Origin: RPQK01 sp041946865
GTDB lineage: Bacteria; Acidobacteriota; UBA6911; RPQK01
Length of the DNA stretch: 6,999 bases
Assembly (NCBI GenBank): GCA_041946865.1
Contig: JBHGBF010000280.1
Span: forward strand, 1-6,999
Direction of reading: 5' to 3'
Below are positions 1-6,564 of the stretch, piece after piece (the first letter of the stretch is position 1; each line of letters starts with the position of its first letter). A program made the position numbers and the translations under genes. The notes under the pieces are model-generated. The model saw nothing but the letters and a program-made list of their open reading frames with translations, ran no database searches and had not been told where the DNA came from.

Positions 1-165
1 CCGTTTACGGAAAGTTTGCCCGAGGAACGTAAATCCCCGCGTGATATGCGTGATCACGGTCTTCTCCGGGGAGAGTTCCAGACCACGTTACACGCAGGAA
101 CACTTCGATTGCCGGTTTCACCTGCTCTTCGAGCAGACAACGTGATTTACCGGTTGTTACTGGGA
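1..165 (-). pseudogene. Group II intron reverse transcriptase/maturase fragment (frameshifted, runs off left edge)
   Basis: Read right to left on the minus strand, this stretch encodes a piece of a group II intron-encoded reverse transcriptase. The recognisable segments are TGKSRCLLEEQVKPAIEVFL and, one frame over, RGLELSPEKTVITHI followed by RGFTFLGQTFRKR. In the family these lie just after the YADD catalytic box and contain the conserved LSPEKT-x-ITHI and GF-x-FLG motifs of the palm. The two segments are joined by a one-base insertion near position 90 (the minus strand reads CGTGTAACG where CGTGAACG would stay in frame). The YADD box itself is missing: similarity stops near 155-175, where a serine recombinase fragment on the other strand begins. 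The downstream part (thumb, maturase domain) would lie beyond position 1. The copy is a 5'-truncated, frameshifted remnant. Recognition is from family motifs; the exact breakpoint is inferred. Confidence 0.82.
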
Positions 166-426
166 CTGGTCCTTTCGGCGCAAGGCTTGAACTTCCCCCT
201 GCAATCCCACTGGACGAGGGAGTTGAAGTGGGTCACGGCCAGCTACACCGCCATTCACCGCGTGCTCTTCAATCCGGTCTATGCGGGCGCTTATACTTAT
301 GGTAAGACTCGGCAGGAACGGTACGTGGATCAGGCGGGGCGGGTGCGTAAGCGGACCCGTCATTTGCCCCGGGAGAGGTGGGCCATCCTGATCCGGGACG
401 TGGCGTTGAATTCGGCAGGAAACTAG
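166..426 (+). pseudogene. Large serine recombinase fragment (Recombinase domain only)
   Basis: This encodes part of the Recombinase domain (Pfam PF07508 type) that follows the catalytic resolvase domain in large serine recombinases, which mediate site-specific integration and excision. The diagnostic run is SYTAIHRVLFNPVYAGAY, then YGKTRQERYVD and RHLPRERWAILIRD; the family pattern is NPxYAGAYxYGKTR followed by a WxVLIxDHH motif. The N-terminal catalytic domain with its serine, and everything after the IRD, are absent, so it cannot act. The open frame extends upstream to an ATG at position 16, but the codons before about 166 are the antisense of the reverse transcriptase fragment, so an apparent 136-residue protein here is a chimera across a breakpoint. 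After the IRD (about position 400) the sequence loses similarity and stops at TAG 424-426, next to a PQQ protein remnant on the other strand. Confidence 0.78.
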
Positions 427-427
427 G

Positions 428-880
428 GTTCGATGCGCCGCCTGCAAATTTCCATCGTACGGCGCCGTTTCGCAGATCAAGCGCCACAACTTCGTCGTTG
501 AGCGTAGTCACGTAGGCGATGTCGTGGAGTTGCACGATCCCGGACATTACGCCGGCTCCCGCCCGATACTTCCACACCAGCCGTAGGGTCGAACGCTCGA
601 ATGCATAGACATGTCCGATTCCCTCCGAGCGTCGATCATCGCTTCCAAGCACGATCAAATCGCCGGTGACGAGAGGTCGTCCGTGGAACTCCGGCTTGCC
701 GCCGTCAAGGACCGCGTTGTAGGTCCAACGGCCCTTGCCCGTTCGCCGGTCGACCGCATGCAGCATGCCGTTACAAGATCCCAGTACGACAAGGTCGCCC
801 ACGACGGTGGGCGGCGAGAAGATTCATCCGCCTGTCTCGTACTGCCAAGTCACGGCGCCCACGGCGGCTACAGACGTCTG
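428..880 (-). pseudogene. PQQ-type beta-propeller protein fragment
   Basis: The minus strand encodes several blades of a PQQ-like (WD40-resembling) beta-propeller, as in PQQ-dependent dehydrogenases and BamB-like periplasmic proteins. The repeat signature A-x-D-x-x-TG-x-x-x-W appears as AVDRRTGKGRW, AFERSTLRLVW and ALDLRNGAVRW, and a damaged fourth as AVGAVTWQYETGG. Spacing between the intact ones is about 40-55 residues, as expected of blades. An in-frame TGA at 824-826 interrupts the sequence between ETGG and IFSPPTVVGDLVVLG. Similarity resumes at once on both sides, so a single nonsense change (for example CGA to TGA) is the simplest reading. Upstream of about 880 the frame decays, and at about 428 it runs into the recombinase remnant. 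No signal peptide or native start or stop is present. Whether the parent was an alcohol dehydrogenase or a structural propeller cannot be told from these blades. Confidence 0.75.
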
Positions 881-976
881 CGGCTCCCCAGGCCCCCTTG
901 TTATCCAGGACGGTCGGTTTCCCGAGTCCGGTTGGCGGACTTGGCTCTCCCGCAGATCGGCCACGCCGGCACGTGA

Positions 977-1205
977 CTACAGGGACATCTGCCATCCGCC
1001 ACCCACATAAATCAATTGACCCGTCAAACAGCGCGCCTGTTCCGATGCCAAAAAACCGATCACGTCAGCCACGCCCCCAGGCTGACCAAACACGTCCTAA
1101 AGGCGTTTTCCGCGCGATCTCCTTTTCCATTCCCAGGCTGATCCAACCGGTCTGTATGGGACCCAGGGATACGACATTCAATTCCGCCCGACGTGCTATT
1201 CGGAT
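977..1205 (-). pseudogene. Short-chain dehydrogenase/reductase (SDR) C-terminal fragment, frameshifted
   Basis: The minus strand encodes the C-terminus of a classical SDR (NAD(P)-dependent oxidoreductase of the FabG/glucose 1-dehydrogenase type). Upstream of the shift it reads ELNVVSLGPIQTGWIS then EKEIARKTPLGRV, matching the family's RVNxVxPGPIxT cofactor-side loop. Downstream it reads GQPGGVADVIGFLAS, EQARCLTGQLIYVGGGWQM and a TAG stop at 977-979, matching the standard PEDVAxxxxFLAS...TGQxxxVDGG ending. The two parts are one base out of frame at the T run in GTTTGG (about 1088-1090), so a single T insertion explains the break. The YxxxK catalytic motif and the N-terminal Rossmann TGxxxGIG motif would lie upstream and are not seen, so the gene is also 5' truncated. 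It lies just upstream of the PQQ remnant on the same strand; whether they were ever one operon is not clear. Confidence 0.8.
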
Positions 1206-1437
1206 TGACCCGCTGACCGCACTTCGCTGCGACTGATCCAGGTGACCAGAGGCTTGTGTGACGTGTCAAATCAAATCCCACTCGCGTCGGCTGGTAGACC
1301 GTCATACTTGTATCTTTTGTTCCATTTCTGTTCCGTTAAAGAAATCGATTTTGGCGGGTGCTTGGTAACTGGGTGCTCTGTACAGACACCGATCAACGCC
1401 GTAGACGCTATATTCTTTATTTCCAATCGACTGCCAA
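1206..1437. other. Non-coding stretch next to the tRNA scar
   Basis: No frame here resembles a known protein. Open frames on both strands are short and lack family motifs. The part just left of the tRNA fragment is more A/T-rich than its surroundings (around 1306-1345 and 1410-1430). If the tRNA fragment is an attachment site, this is the end of the inserted element, where an integrase gene is often found, but I see no tyrosine recombinase sequence in it. Confidence 0.4.
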
Positions 1438-1482
1438 TTTCCAAGCTGGACGTCGCGGGTTCGATTCCCGTCTCCCGCTCCA
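1438..1482 (+). other. tRNA-Gly 3' fragment, probable att site of an integrative element
   Basis: The sequence fits the 3' portion of a glycine tRNA gene. It has a seven-base anticodon loop TTTCCAA (1438-1444; anticodon TCC at 1440-1442), the 3' anticodon stem strand GCTGG (1445-1449) and a five-base variable loop ACGTC. The T arm is GCGGG-TTCGATT-CCCGT (1455-1471), with all five stem pairs formed, one of them G-T. The 3' acceptor strand is CTCCCGC (1472-1478), followed by discriminator T and encoded CCA (1480-1482). The matching 5' acceptor strand GCGGGAG, the D arm and a pairing 5' anticodon stem are all missing: the bases before the loop are GCCAA, where pairing would need CCAGC. Integrases often recombine in the anticodon loop and leave such a fragment at the far end of the insert, with a full tRNA at the other end. 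On that model the element extends leftward from 1438. Confidence 0.8.
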
Positions 1483-1662
1483 ATAAGATCCAAGGACGCC
1501 AATCGGGCGCGACGACCGGTGAGCATTGATAGGGACACGATGGTGTTGCCGGGTGTGGAATGACCACCAACGTCGCAGTGCCTGACGTGGGCAAGCCGAG
1601 AGGAAATTATGCTGTTTACGTCGCTGCATTGGGCGGACTAGCATAGTCGGGAGAGAACATTT
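1483..1662 (+). promoter_or_regulatory. Upstream region and ribosome binding site of the serine hydrolase operon
   Basis: This gap holds no recognisable gene. A purine-rich GGGAGAG at 1649-1655 sits seven bases before the GTG at 1663 and serves as a good Shine-Dalgarno sequence, which is the reason for choosing that start. A weak sigma-70-like pair can be drawn (TTTACG 1615-1620, 18 bases, TAGCAT 1639-1644, each matching four of six consensus bases). It would leave a leader of only about a dozen bases, so I do not rely on it. The operon promoter is probably somewhere in this interval because the genes to the left are remnants on the other strand. Confidence 0.45.
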
Positions 1663-2922
1663 GTGATCCAATACGCAAGGCCTCTATGCCGAGGCCGTCG
1701 ACTCTCGCATATTGCTGTTCTGCTCTTTTGCGTTTTTCCCACCCGACCTGCGGTCGCTTCAACACCCTACTGGCCCTCAGGCAAGTGGCGCACCTCGAGC
1801 CCGGAGGCGCAGGGCATCGACTCGGGGCAGTTAGCGCTGATCTTCGATGCTGTCAAGAGCAAGCGAATTTCGATTCACAGCATCATCGTTATCAGGAACG
1901 GCTACCTGGTTTTGGAGGCATACTTTTACCCCTTCACGAAAGGGACCGTTCACGATCTGGCGTCGGTGACCAAGAGTGTGACCTCCACGCTGACCGGCAT
2001 CGCCATCGATAAGGGCTACATCAAAGGCGTGGATCAGCGTGTCCTGGACTTTTTCCCCAACCGCAGTTCACCCCGCATGGACAAACGCTGGAACCGCCTC
2101 ACTGTGCGGCACCTGTTGACGATGACGTCCGGATTCTGTGAAGACTTTCGAAGTGGTGAGCAGCAGCTTGCGAAGATGAGGCTCACCACCGACTGGGTCC
2201 AGTTCCTGTTGGACTCGCCTTTCGTCTCCGATCCGGGCGAGCGTTTTGCCTACTGCTCATGCGCCTCGAATCTACTGTCCGCCGTTCTCACTCGCGCCAC
2301 AGGTATGAACGCGCTGGCTTTCGCGAACCAATACCTCTACGGTCCGCTCGGAATACGAGAAGTGATTTGGCCCGAAGATCCGCAGGGAAACAGCACTGGC
2401 TGGGGTGACAGTTACCTGCTGCCCGTGGACATGGCTAAGCTCGGGTATCTCTTCTTGCAGCAGGGTGTGTGGAATGGCAAACAAGTCCTGTCCTCCGGTT
2501 GGGTTTATGAGACGACTCGCCCTCAGGTCCGAGTCTCCGATCAGGAAGACTATGGATACAAGTGGTGGCTTCTGAAAGAAATGCCCGGTGGGTTCGAAGC
2601 TCACGGCCGCGGAGGCCAGCGGGTCGTTGTTCTCCCATCGAAGCAAACTGTCATCGTGTTGACGGGCATTGGCCATTTTGAGCCGGGCGATGTTGGAGCC
2701 ATGCTGCTTCCGACGATCCGGCCTGATGAGCCCCTGCCGGAAAACCCAGCGGCCAACCGGCTGTTATCTGAAAAAATGCAAGATGCTGCCCGTGCTTCGC
2801 AGAAGCAGCTCATTCCGCCACTTCCAGAACTGCAGTTCATCGATGGCAAAGTCGGAGTACGAATGACCGATGAGGGTGTGGGCGAGTTCGATCTCGAGGC
2901 GACGTTCGAAGGTCCGATATAA
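1663..2922 (+). CDS. Exported serine hydrolase, beta-lactamase/PBP4* fold (PF00144)
   Basis: A 419-residue protein of the class C beta-lactamase-like serine hydrolase family, a group that includes esterases, D-aminopeptidases, DD-peptidases and true beta-lactamases. Residues 1-32 look like a signal peptide: basic start, hydrophobic IAVLLFCVF, then a likely AVA cleavage site before Ser33, so it should act in the periplasm or outside the cell. The nucleophile motif SxxK is S101-V-T-K104, the second motif is Y197-C-S199 (Y-x-S/N class), and the third, in place of KTG, is H314-G-R-G within HGRGGQ. All three catalytic boxes are present. LTVRHLLTMTSG (146-157) is the typical stretch between the first two. 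The tail after about residue 385 is short for the family, and the C-terminus may be trimmed. GTG start with a good ribosome site. The phosphatase gene follows after 5 bases, so they are likely co-transcribed. The substrate cannot be inferred, and a resistance role should not be assumed. Confidence 0.9.
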   Translation: MIQYARPLCRGRRLSHIAVLLFCVFPTRPAVASTPYWPSGKWRTSSPEAQGIDSGQLALIFDAVKSKRISIHSIIVIRNGYLVLEAYFYPFTKGTVHDLASVTKSVTSTLTGIAIDKGYIKGVDQRVLDFFPNRSSPRMDKRWNRLTVRHLLTMTSGFCEDFRSGEQQLAKMRLTTDWVQFLLDSPFVSDPGERFAYCSCASNLLSAVLTRATGMNALAFANQYLYGPLGIREVIWPEDPQGNSTGWGDSYLLPVDMAKLGYLFLQQGVWNGKQVLSSGWVYETTRPQVRVSDQEDYGYKWWLLKEMPGGFEAHGRGGQRVVVLPSKQTVIVLTGIGHFEPGDVGAMLLPTIRPDEPLPENPAANRLLSEKMQDAARASQKQLIPPLPELQFIDGKVGVRMTDEGVGEFDLEATFEGPI

Positions 2923-2927
2923 CGCTG

Positions 2928-4406
2928 ATGAACTGGCCACTGCGTCTACTCTTCGCCTTCATGACCGTTCTTCCCGAGGATCACGTTCGGGCTGCGCTAC
3001 GTCGTGACGCCATGCACGTGGCGCTCGGTGTATTGTTCATAGCTGTCGGTCTCGCGGCGGCTTCGGTTTTCAAAGTGCGAACCCGCCACCGGGATACGAT
3101 CGTGCTCTGGTTCGGGCTGTTTGCGCTGCTCTTCGGAGTGCGCTTGCTAGCACTTGCTGATACGGTCCGCTTTGCCACGGGAGTGCCGGACCACGTCTGG
3201 TTTTATGTCGCCGCCGGTATTTCGTACCTCATTCCCGTGCCGGCGCTGCTTTTTCTGCAGGAGGTTTTTGGCGCCTGGCGACCGGTCCTGGTGTGGCTGT
3301 TGCGGTTCCAGGTGCTCTTCGCGGGGACGGCATTGGTGTGTGACCAAGTCCTTGGGCGACCGGAATCGTTGCGCAGCATAAACAGCGCGCTTATGCTGGT
3401 CGCTTTCCTGGCGCTCATAATCGCCCTGTTCCGGCAGAACGGTTCGGATTCATCCGTTCGTGCGCTGCGTGTAGGTGCCCTGACTTTTTCGTTCACCATC
3501 GTTTTAAGAAACCTGGCCATCCTAAATCTACTACCGTCACGGCTTGACCTGGAGCCCGTTGGCTTCGCCGTGTTCCTCGCGGCCTTGGGGCGTGTGGTCG
3601 TGATCCGCACTTGGGAACGCGAAGAACGACTGGTGGCTCTCGACAAGGAACTTGCAGTCGCTCGCCAGATCCAGGAGTCGATCCTGCCGCGTTGCATCCC
3701 CCAATTGCCGAGGCTCAGCATCGCGGCGCGATATTTGCCAATGACCGCAGTAGCCGGAGATTTTTACGATTTTCTCTATATTGACGATCGTCGCCTTGGA
3801 ATCTTGGTGGCGGATGTATCGGGCCATGGCGTGCCCGCCGCCCTGATTGCCTCGATGGTGAAGGTTGCGATTTCGGCCCAACTACATCATGCCGACAACC
3901 CGGCGCAGGTCTTGGCCGGTATGAACCAGACGCTATGCGGTAAGCTGCAAGGACAATTCGTGACTGCCGCCTACCTATTCGTGGACCTTGACGAGTGCCG
4001 AATCCGGTATGGCGCAGCAGGTCATCCGCCGGTTCTGTGGTTGCGGAAGGCCGAACGAAACATCGAACCGCTGGTTGAAAACGGCTTAGTGCTCGGTTTG
4101 ATGCCACAGGCTCGCTATGCGTTCGTTGAGCGGTCGGTCACAGGGGCAGACCGTTTTTTGTTGTACACCGATGGGCTGATTGAGGCCACAGATGGATCCG
4201 AAGAGGCATTCGGCGATGAGCGCGTCCAGAAGATCCTGCTGGCGAGCGATGGGCTCAGCGCGGATCAATTTGCGACATCACTGCTCGGCGATCTTGAACG
4301 CTGGGCGGGATACGCCACGGGTCGAAATCAGGAGGACGATCTGACCGTACTTGTTGTTGACCTGGAACGACGTCTTCAAGCCGACGAACCAAGTCTGAAC
4401 CGATGA
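2928..4406 (+). CDS. Membrane PP2C-type serine/threonine phosphatase (SpoIIE/RsbU family) with 7 predicted membrane segments
   Basis: A 492-residue protein. The first 226 residues contain about seven hydrophobic stretches (roughly 28-48, 56-76, 91-113, 119-137, 151-168, 181-203, 210-226), suggesting a membrane sensor. A short coiled-coil-like linker (about 228-252, ending RQIQESILP) follows. The ARQIQ-x-SLLP-like linker is typical just before RsbU/SpoIIE phosphatase domains. The catalytic domain (about 255-482) has its metal-binding motifs: AGDFYD with D278, ADVSGHG with D296, AAGHPP at 363-368, LLYTDGLIEA with D415, and the final ED-DLTVLVV with D470/D471. It should be active. In known systems such enzymes dephosphorylate a STAS-domain anti-anti-sigma factor and so release a sigma factor. 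No STAS protein, RsbW kinase or sigma gene is visible here. The ATG is 5 bases after the hydrolase stop and has no clear Shine-Dalgarno, which points to translational coupling. The ligand of the membrane half is unknown. Confidence 0.92.
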   Translation: MNWPLRLLFAFMTVLPEDHVRAALRRDAMHVALGVLFIAVGLAAASVFKVRTRHRDTIVLWFGLFALLFGVRLLALADTVRFATGVPDHVWFYVAAGISYLIPVPALLFLQEVFGAWRPVLVWLLRFQVLFAGTALVCDQVLGRPESLRSINSALMLVAFLALIIALFRQNGSDSSVRALRVGALTFSFTIVLRNLAILNLLPSRLDLEPVGFAVFLAALGRVVVIRTWEREERLVALDKELAVARQIQESILPRCIPQLPRLSIAARYLPMTAVAGDFYDFLYIDDRRLGILVADVSGHGVPAALIASMVKVAISAQLHHADNPAQVLAGMNQTLCGKLQGQFVTAAYLFVDLDECRIRYGAAGHPPVLWLRKAERNIEPLVENGLVLGLMPQARYAFVERSVTGADRFLLYTDGLIEATDGSEEAFGDERVQKILLASDGLSADQFATSLLGDLERWAGYATGRNQEDDLTVLVVDLERRLQADEPSLNR

Positions 4407-4579
4407 GCACCGATATCTCCGAACGCGGTTCACGAGCTCCGCCGTGCTCAGCCCCCGTTAAATCGCGGTCTTCGCCAGCGGCATTCACCCACCTGCTCGC
4501 CCCAAGCTTGATCGTCGCAAATTCGTCGAGTCGTCCCGAGCGAGATGGTCAATCAGAATGCTGCCCGGGCACACTTTAG
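4403..4579 (+). CDS. Possible short frame overlapping the phosphatase stop, ending inside the IS
   Basis: An ATG at 4403 overlaps the phosphatase stop TGA by the ATGA arrangement common in coupled operons, and opens a 58-codon frame ending at TAG 4577-4579. That TAG lies in the left inverted repeat of the transposon, so the present end is made by the insertion. The product would be rich in Ser, Pro and Arg, and I recognise no domain in it. There is no Shine-Dalgarno beyond the coupling itself. It is either the 5' stub of a third operon gene cut by the IS, or chance. The composition favours chance. Confidence 0.2.
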   Translation: MSTDISERGSRAPPCSAPVKSRSSPAAFTHLLAPSLIVANSSSRPERDGQSECCPGTL

Positions 4580-4595
4580 CCGGACTTTGACAACT
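4576..4595 (+). repeat. Left terminal inverted repeat of the IS
   Basis: TTAGCCGGACTTTGACAACT. Its reverse complement occurs at 6565-6584 with one difference (G versus C at the seventh base). A further shared block, GGGACGA, lies inside it at 4607-4613; on the right it sits almost directly against the repeat, so the left end seems to hold about ten extra bases between the two blocks. Confidence 0.85.
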
Positions 4596-4673
4596 CGACG
4601 CCAAAAGGGACGATTTTGGGGCGATCCACACTCATAACTCTTTATTTATCAACATTGGCTTAGCGAAGAGGGG

Positions 4674-4686
4674 CTGTAGTGAAGAC
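4674..4686 (+). repeat. 13-bp direct repeat, upstream copy (CTGTAGTGAAGAC)
   Basis: A perfect 13-base copy recurs at 6501-6513. Both lie inside the IS, flanking the transposase gene. Just inside the repeats, AGACCT (4683-4688) and AGGTCT (6497-6502) form a short imperfect inverted pair. Its role is unknown; it could be an internal transposase-binding site or the trace of a nested event. Confidence 0.6.
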
Positions 4687-4728
4687 CTACCCCCTTGCCG
4701 GATAGATCGGGGTGTGGAGAATGGGGGC

Positions 4729-6506
4729 ATGTTCCTACGACCGACGATCCGGCGCAAAGACGGGAAGGAGCATCGATATTAGAGCATCGTGGAAAACCGG
4801 CGCGGCGAACGAGGGCGAGTGCTTCAGCGTCAGGTGCTTTATCTCGGGGAGATCAACGACAGTCAGCGGGCGGCGTGGTGTCGGTCGATTGAGGTGTTTG
4901 AATCGGGGACCGGCCGGTGGCGACAGATCGCGCTGTTTCCCGAGGACCGGGAGGCGCCCGAACTGGCGGACGAGGTGGTGTACATCCGTCTGGATCAACT
5001 GCAAGTGTGCCGGCCCCGGGAGTAGGGCGGATGCTGGCTGACGCTGGAACTGTGGAGTCAGCTGGGTCTGGACCAGTTCTGGAGCAGCCGCTTGGAGCCC
5101 AGCCGGGAAGGCGCCGACTGGCTGCAGATCTTGAAGATCCTGACCGTGTACCGGCTGATCGAGCCGGGGAGCGAATGGCGGCTGCATCGGCACTGGTATC
5201 GCCACGGCGCGCTGGGAGACCTGCTGGGACGAACCGGAGAGGCGGTGGAGTTGCAGTCGCTGTATCGCTGTCACGATCGCCTGCTGAAGCACAAACGGGA
5301 GTTGTTCCATCATCTGACGGAATGCTGGCGGGAGCTGTTTGCGGCTGAATATGAGGTGCTCTTGTATGACCTGACCAGCACGTACTTCGAGAGTGACCCG
5401 CCCAAGGCCGGCAAGTGGCGCTTCGGTTACAGCCGGGATAAGCGGCCCGACTGCCTGCAGGTGGTGATCGCCCTGATCATCACGCCGGAGGGTTTCCCGG
5501 TGGCTTACGAGGTGATGGACGGGAACACCAGCGATAAGACCACGCTGCGGGGCTTCCTCAAGAAGATCGAGGACCAATACGGCAAAGTGCGGCGGACCTG
5601 GGTGATGGACCGGGGCATCCCGACCGAGGAGGTGCTCGAGGAGATGCGCCAGGCGGATCCACCGGTGTTCTATCTGGTGGGCACGCCGCGCGGCCGGCTG
5701 ACCGCTTTGGAGAAGGATTTCCTGGGCTTGAGCTGGAGCCAGGTGCGGGACAGCCTGGAGGTCAAGCTGCTGCCCCGGGAAGGGGAACTCTATGTGCTGG
5801 CGCGCAGTCACTCGCGAATGCAGAAGGAGCGTGGCATGCGTCGCCGCAAACTCAAGAAACTCTGGAACCGGCTGCGGGAGCTGCAAGAACAGGCGCCGAG
5901 CCGGGACCAGCTGTTGCTCAAGCTGGGAGCCGCCAAAAGCGAGGCGGGACGGGTGTGGAACTTGGTGGAGGTGGAGGTGTTCACGAAGGAGGCCGGGTTC
6001 CGCTTCTCGCTTCGCAAAGACCGACTGCGGCGCGCCATGCGAGCGGAAGGTCATTATCTGTTACGTTCCAATCTGTCTGGGGAGGACCCGGCGCTGCTGT
6101 GGAAGCGCTACATTCAACTGACTGAGATCGAAGCCGTCTTCCGCAATCTGAAAAGTGATGATCTGTCCATTCGTCCAATCCACCATCAGAAAGAGGACCG
6201 TGTCGAAGCCCACCTCTTCCTGTCGTTTCTGGCCTATTGTCTGTACGTGACTCTGGCACACCGGCTGCGACCTCTGGCTCCGGGATTGACCGCCCGGGCC
6301 GTGATCGAGAAGCTCAAGACCATCCAAATGGTGGATGTCCAGGTGCCCACCACCGACGGGCGCTTATTGGTCCTGCCGCGCCACACCCAGCCGGAACAGG
6401 ACCAGTTATTCCTGCTTCAGCGGTTCACCTTCACCTGCCGCCTCAGCCACCGCCTCGACTCTCGCTCAATGGGCCGGTGGCGATGCCGGAGGCGGCAGGT
6501 CTGTAG
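4729..6506 (+). pseudogene. IS1634-family DDE transposase, two in-frame amber codons and a late frameshift
   Basis: The frame starts at ATG 4729 (MFLRPTIRRKDGKEHRY) and runs to TAG 6504-6506, about 592 residues if repaired. DDE residues by codon number are D214 in LLYDLTSTYFE, D294 in WVMDRGIPTEE, and E468 with K475 in LTEIEAVFRNLKSDDL (the E-x6-K of the IS4-type YREK box). The family stretch IRPIHHQKEDRVEAHLFL follows. Three lesions break it. TAG is codon 18 (4780-4782), between HRY and SIVENRRG. TAG is codon 99 (5023-5025), between CRPRE and GGCWLTLELW. One base is lost near 6436, after which the family-like ending LPPQPPPRLSL is found one frame over. Both TAGs sit where a Trp (TGG) reads well, so each may be a single G-to-A change. 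The intact stretch from 5092 on contains all three catalytic residues but lacks the N-terminal part. A long open frame on the opposite strand is a shadow. Confidence 0.88.
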
Positions 6507-6513
6507 TGAAGAC
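6501..6513 (+). repeat. 13-bp direct repeat, downstream copy (CTGTAGTGAAGAC)
   Basis: Perfect copy of 4674-4686. Here it overlaps the end of the transposase gene: the restored C-terminal frame reads GGT CTG TAG, so the repeat supplies the stop codon. Confidence 0.6.
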
Positions 6514-6564
6514 TTTTGATGTCCTTTAACGCAGGATCAAGGACTTGCGGAAGTTTTCGTCCCC

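Noticed and set aside
16..165. N-terminal part of the apparent 136-residue recombinase frame
   Set aside because: The opposite strand encodes recognisable reverse transcriptase motifs, and these residues do not resemble a recombinase.
1400..1482. A complete tRNA-Gly gene
   Set aside because: No D arm, no 5' acceptor strand GCGGGAG and no pairing 5' anticodon stem lie upstream, so only the 3' part is present.
1302..1538. Minus-strand frame containing GAGDGNRTRDVQLG (and ERETGIEPATSSL in another frame)
   Set aside because: These are well-known false protein calls made by translating the antisense of a tRNA 3' end. Here they are the antisense of the tRNA-Gly fragment.
1663..2922. Antibiotic-resistance beta-lactamase
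   Set aside because: The fold and motifs are shared with many esterases and peptidases, the third box is HGRG rather than KTG, and nothing in the context indicates resistance.
2272..4268. Several short frames on the minus strand and in other plus frames across the hydrolase and phosphatase genes
   Set aside because: All overlap coding sequence with intact family motifs and show no motif of their own.
4735..6054. Long open frame on the minus strand (439 codons) opposite the transposase
   Set aside because: It is the antisense of a coherent DDE transposase with clear catalytic motifs. Its predicted protein is a Leu/Gln/His/Pro-rich string with no domain, as expected of the shadow of a G+C-rich gene.
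4676..6509. GTAGTGA at 4676-4682 and 6503-6509 as the target duplication of the IS
   Set aside because: A far stronger 20-bp inverted repeat lies outside these points, so the GTAGTGA copies are internal to the element. They are kept only as a possible nested structure.
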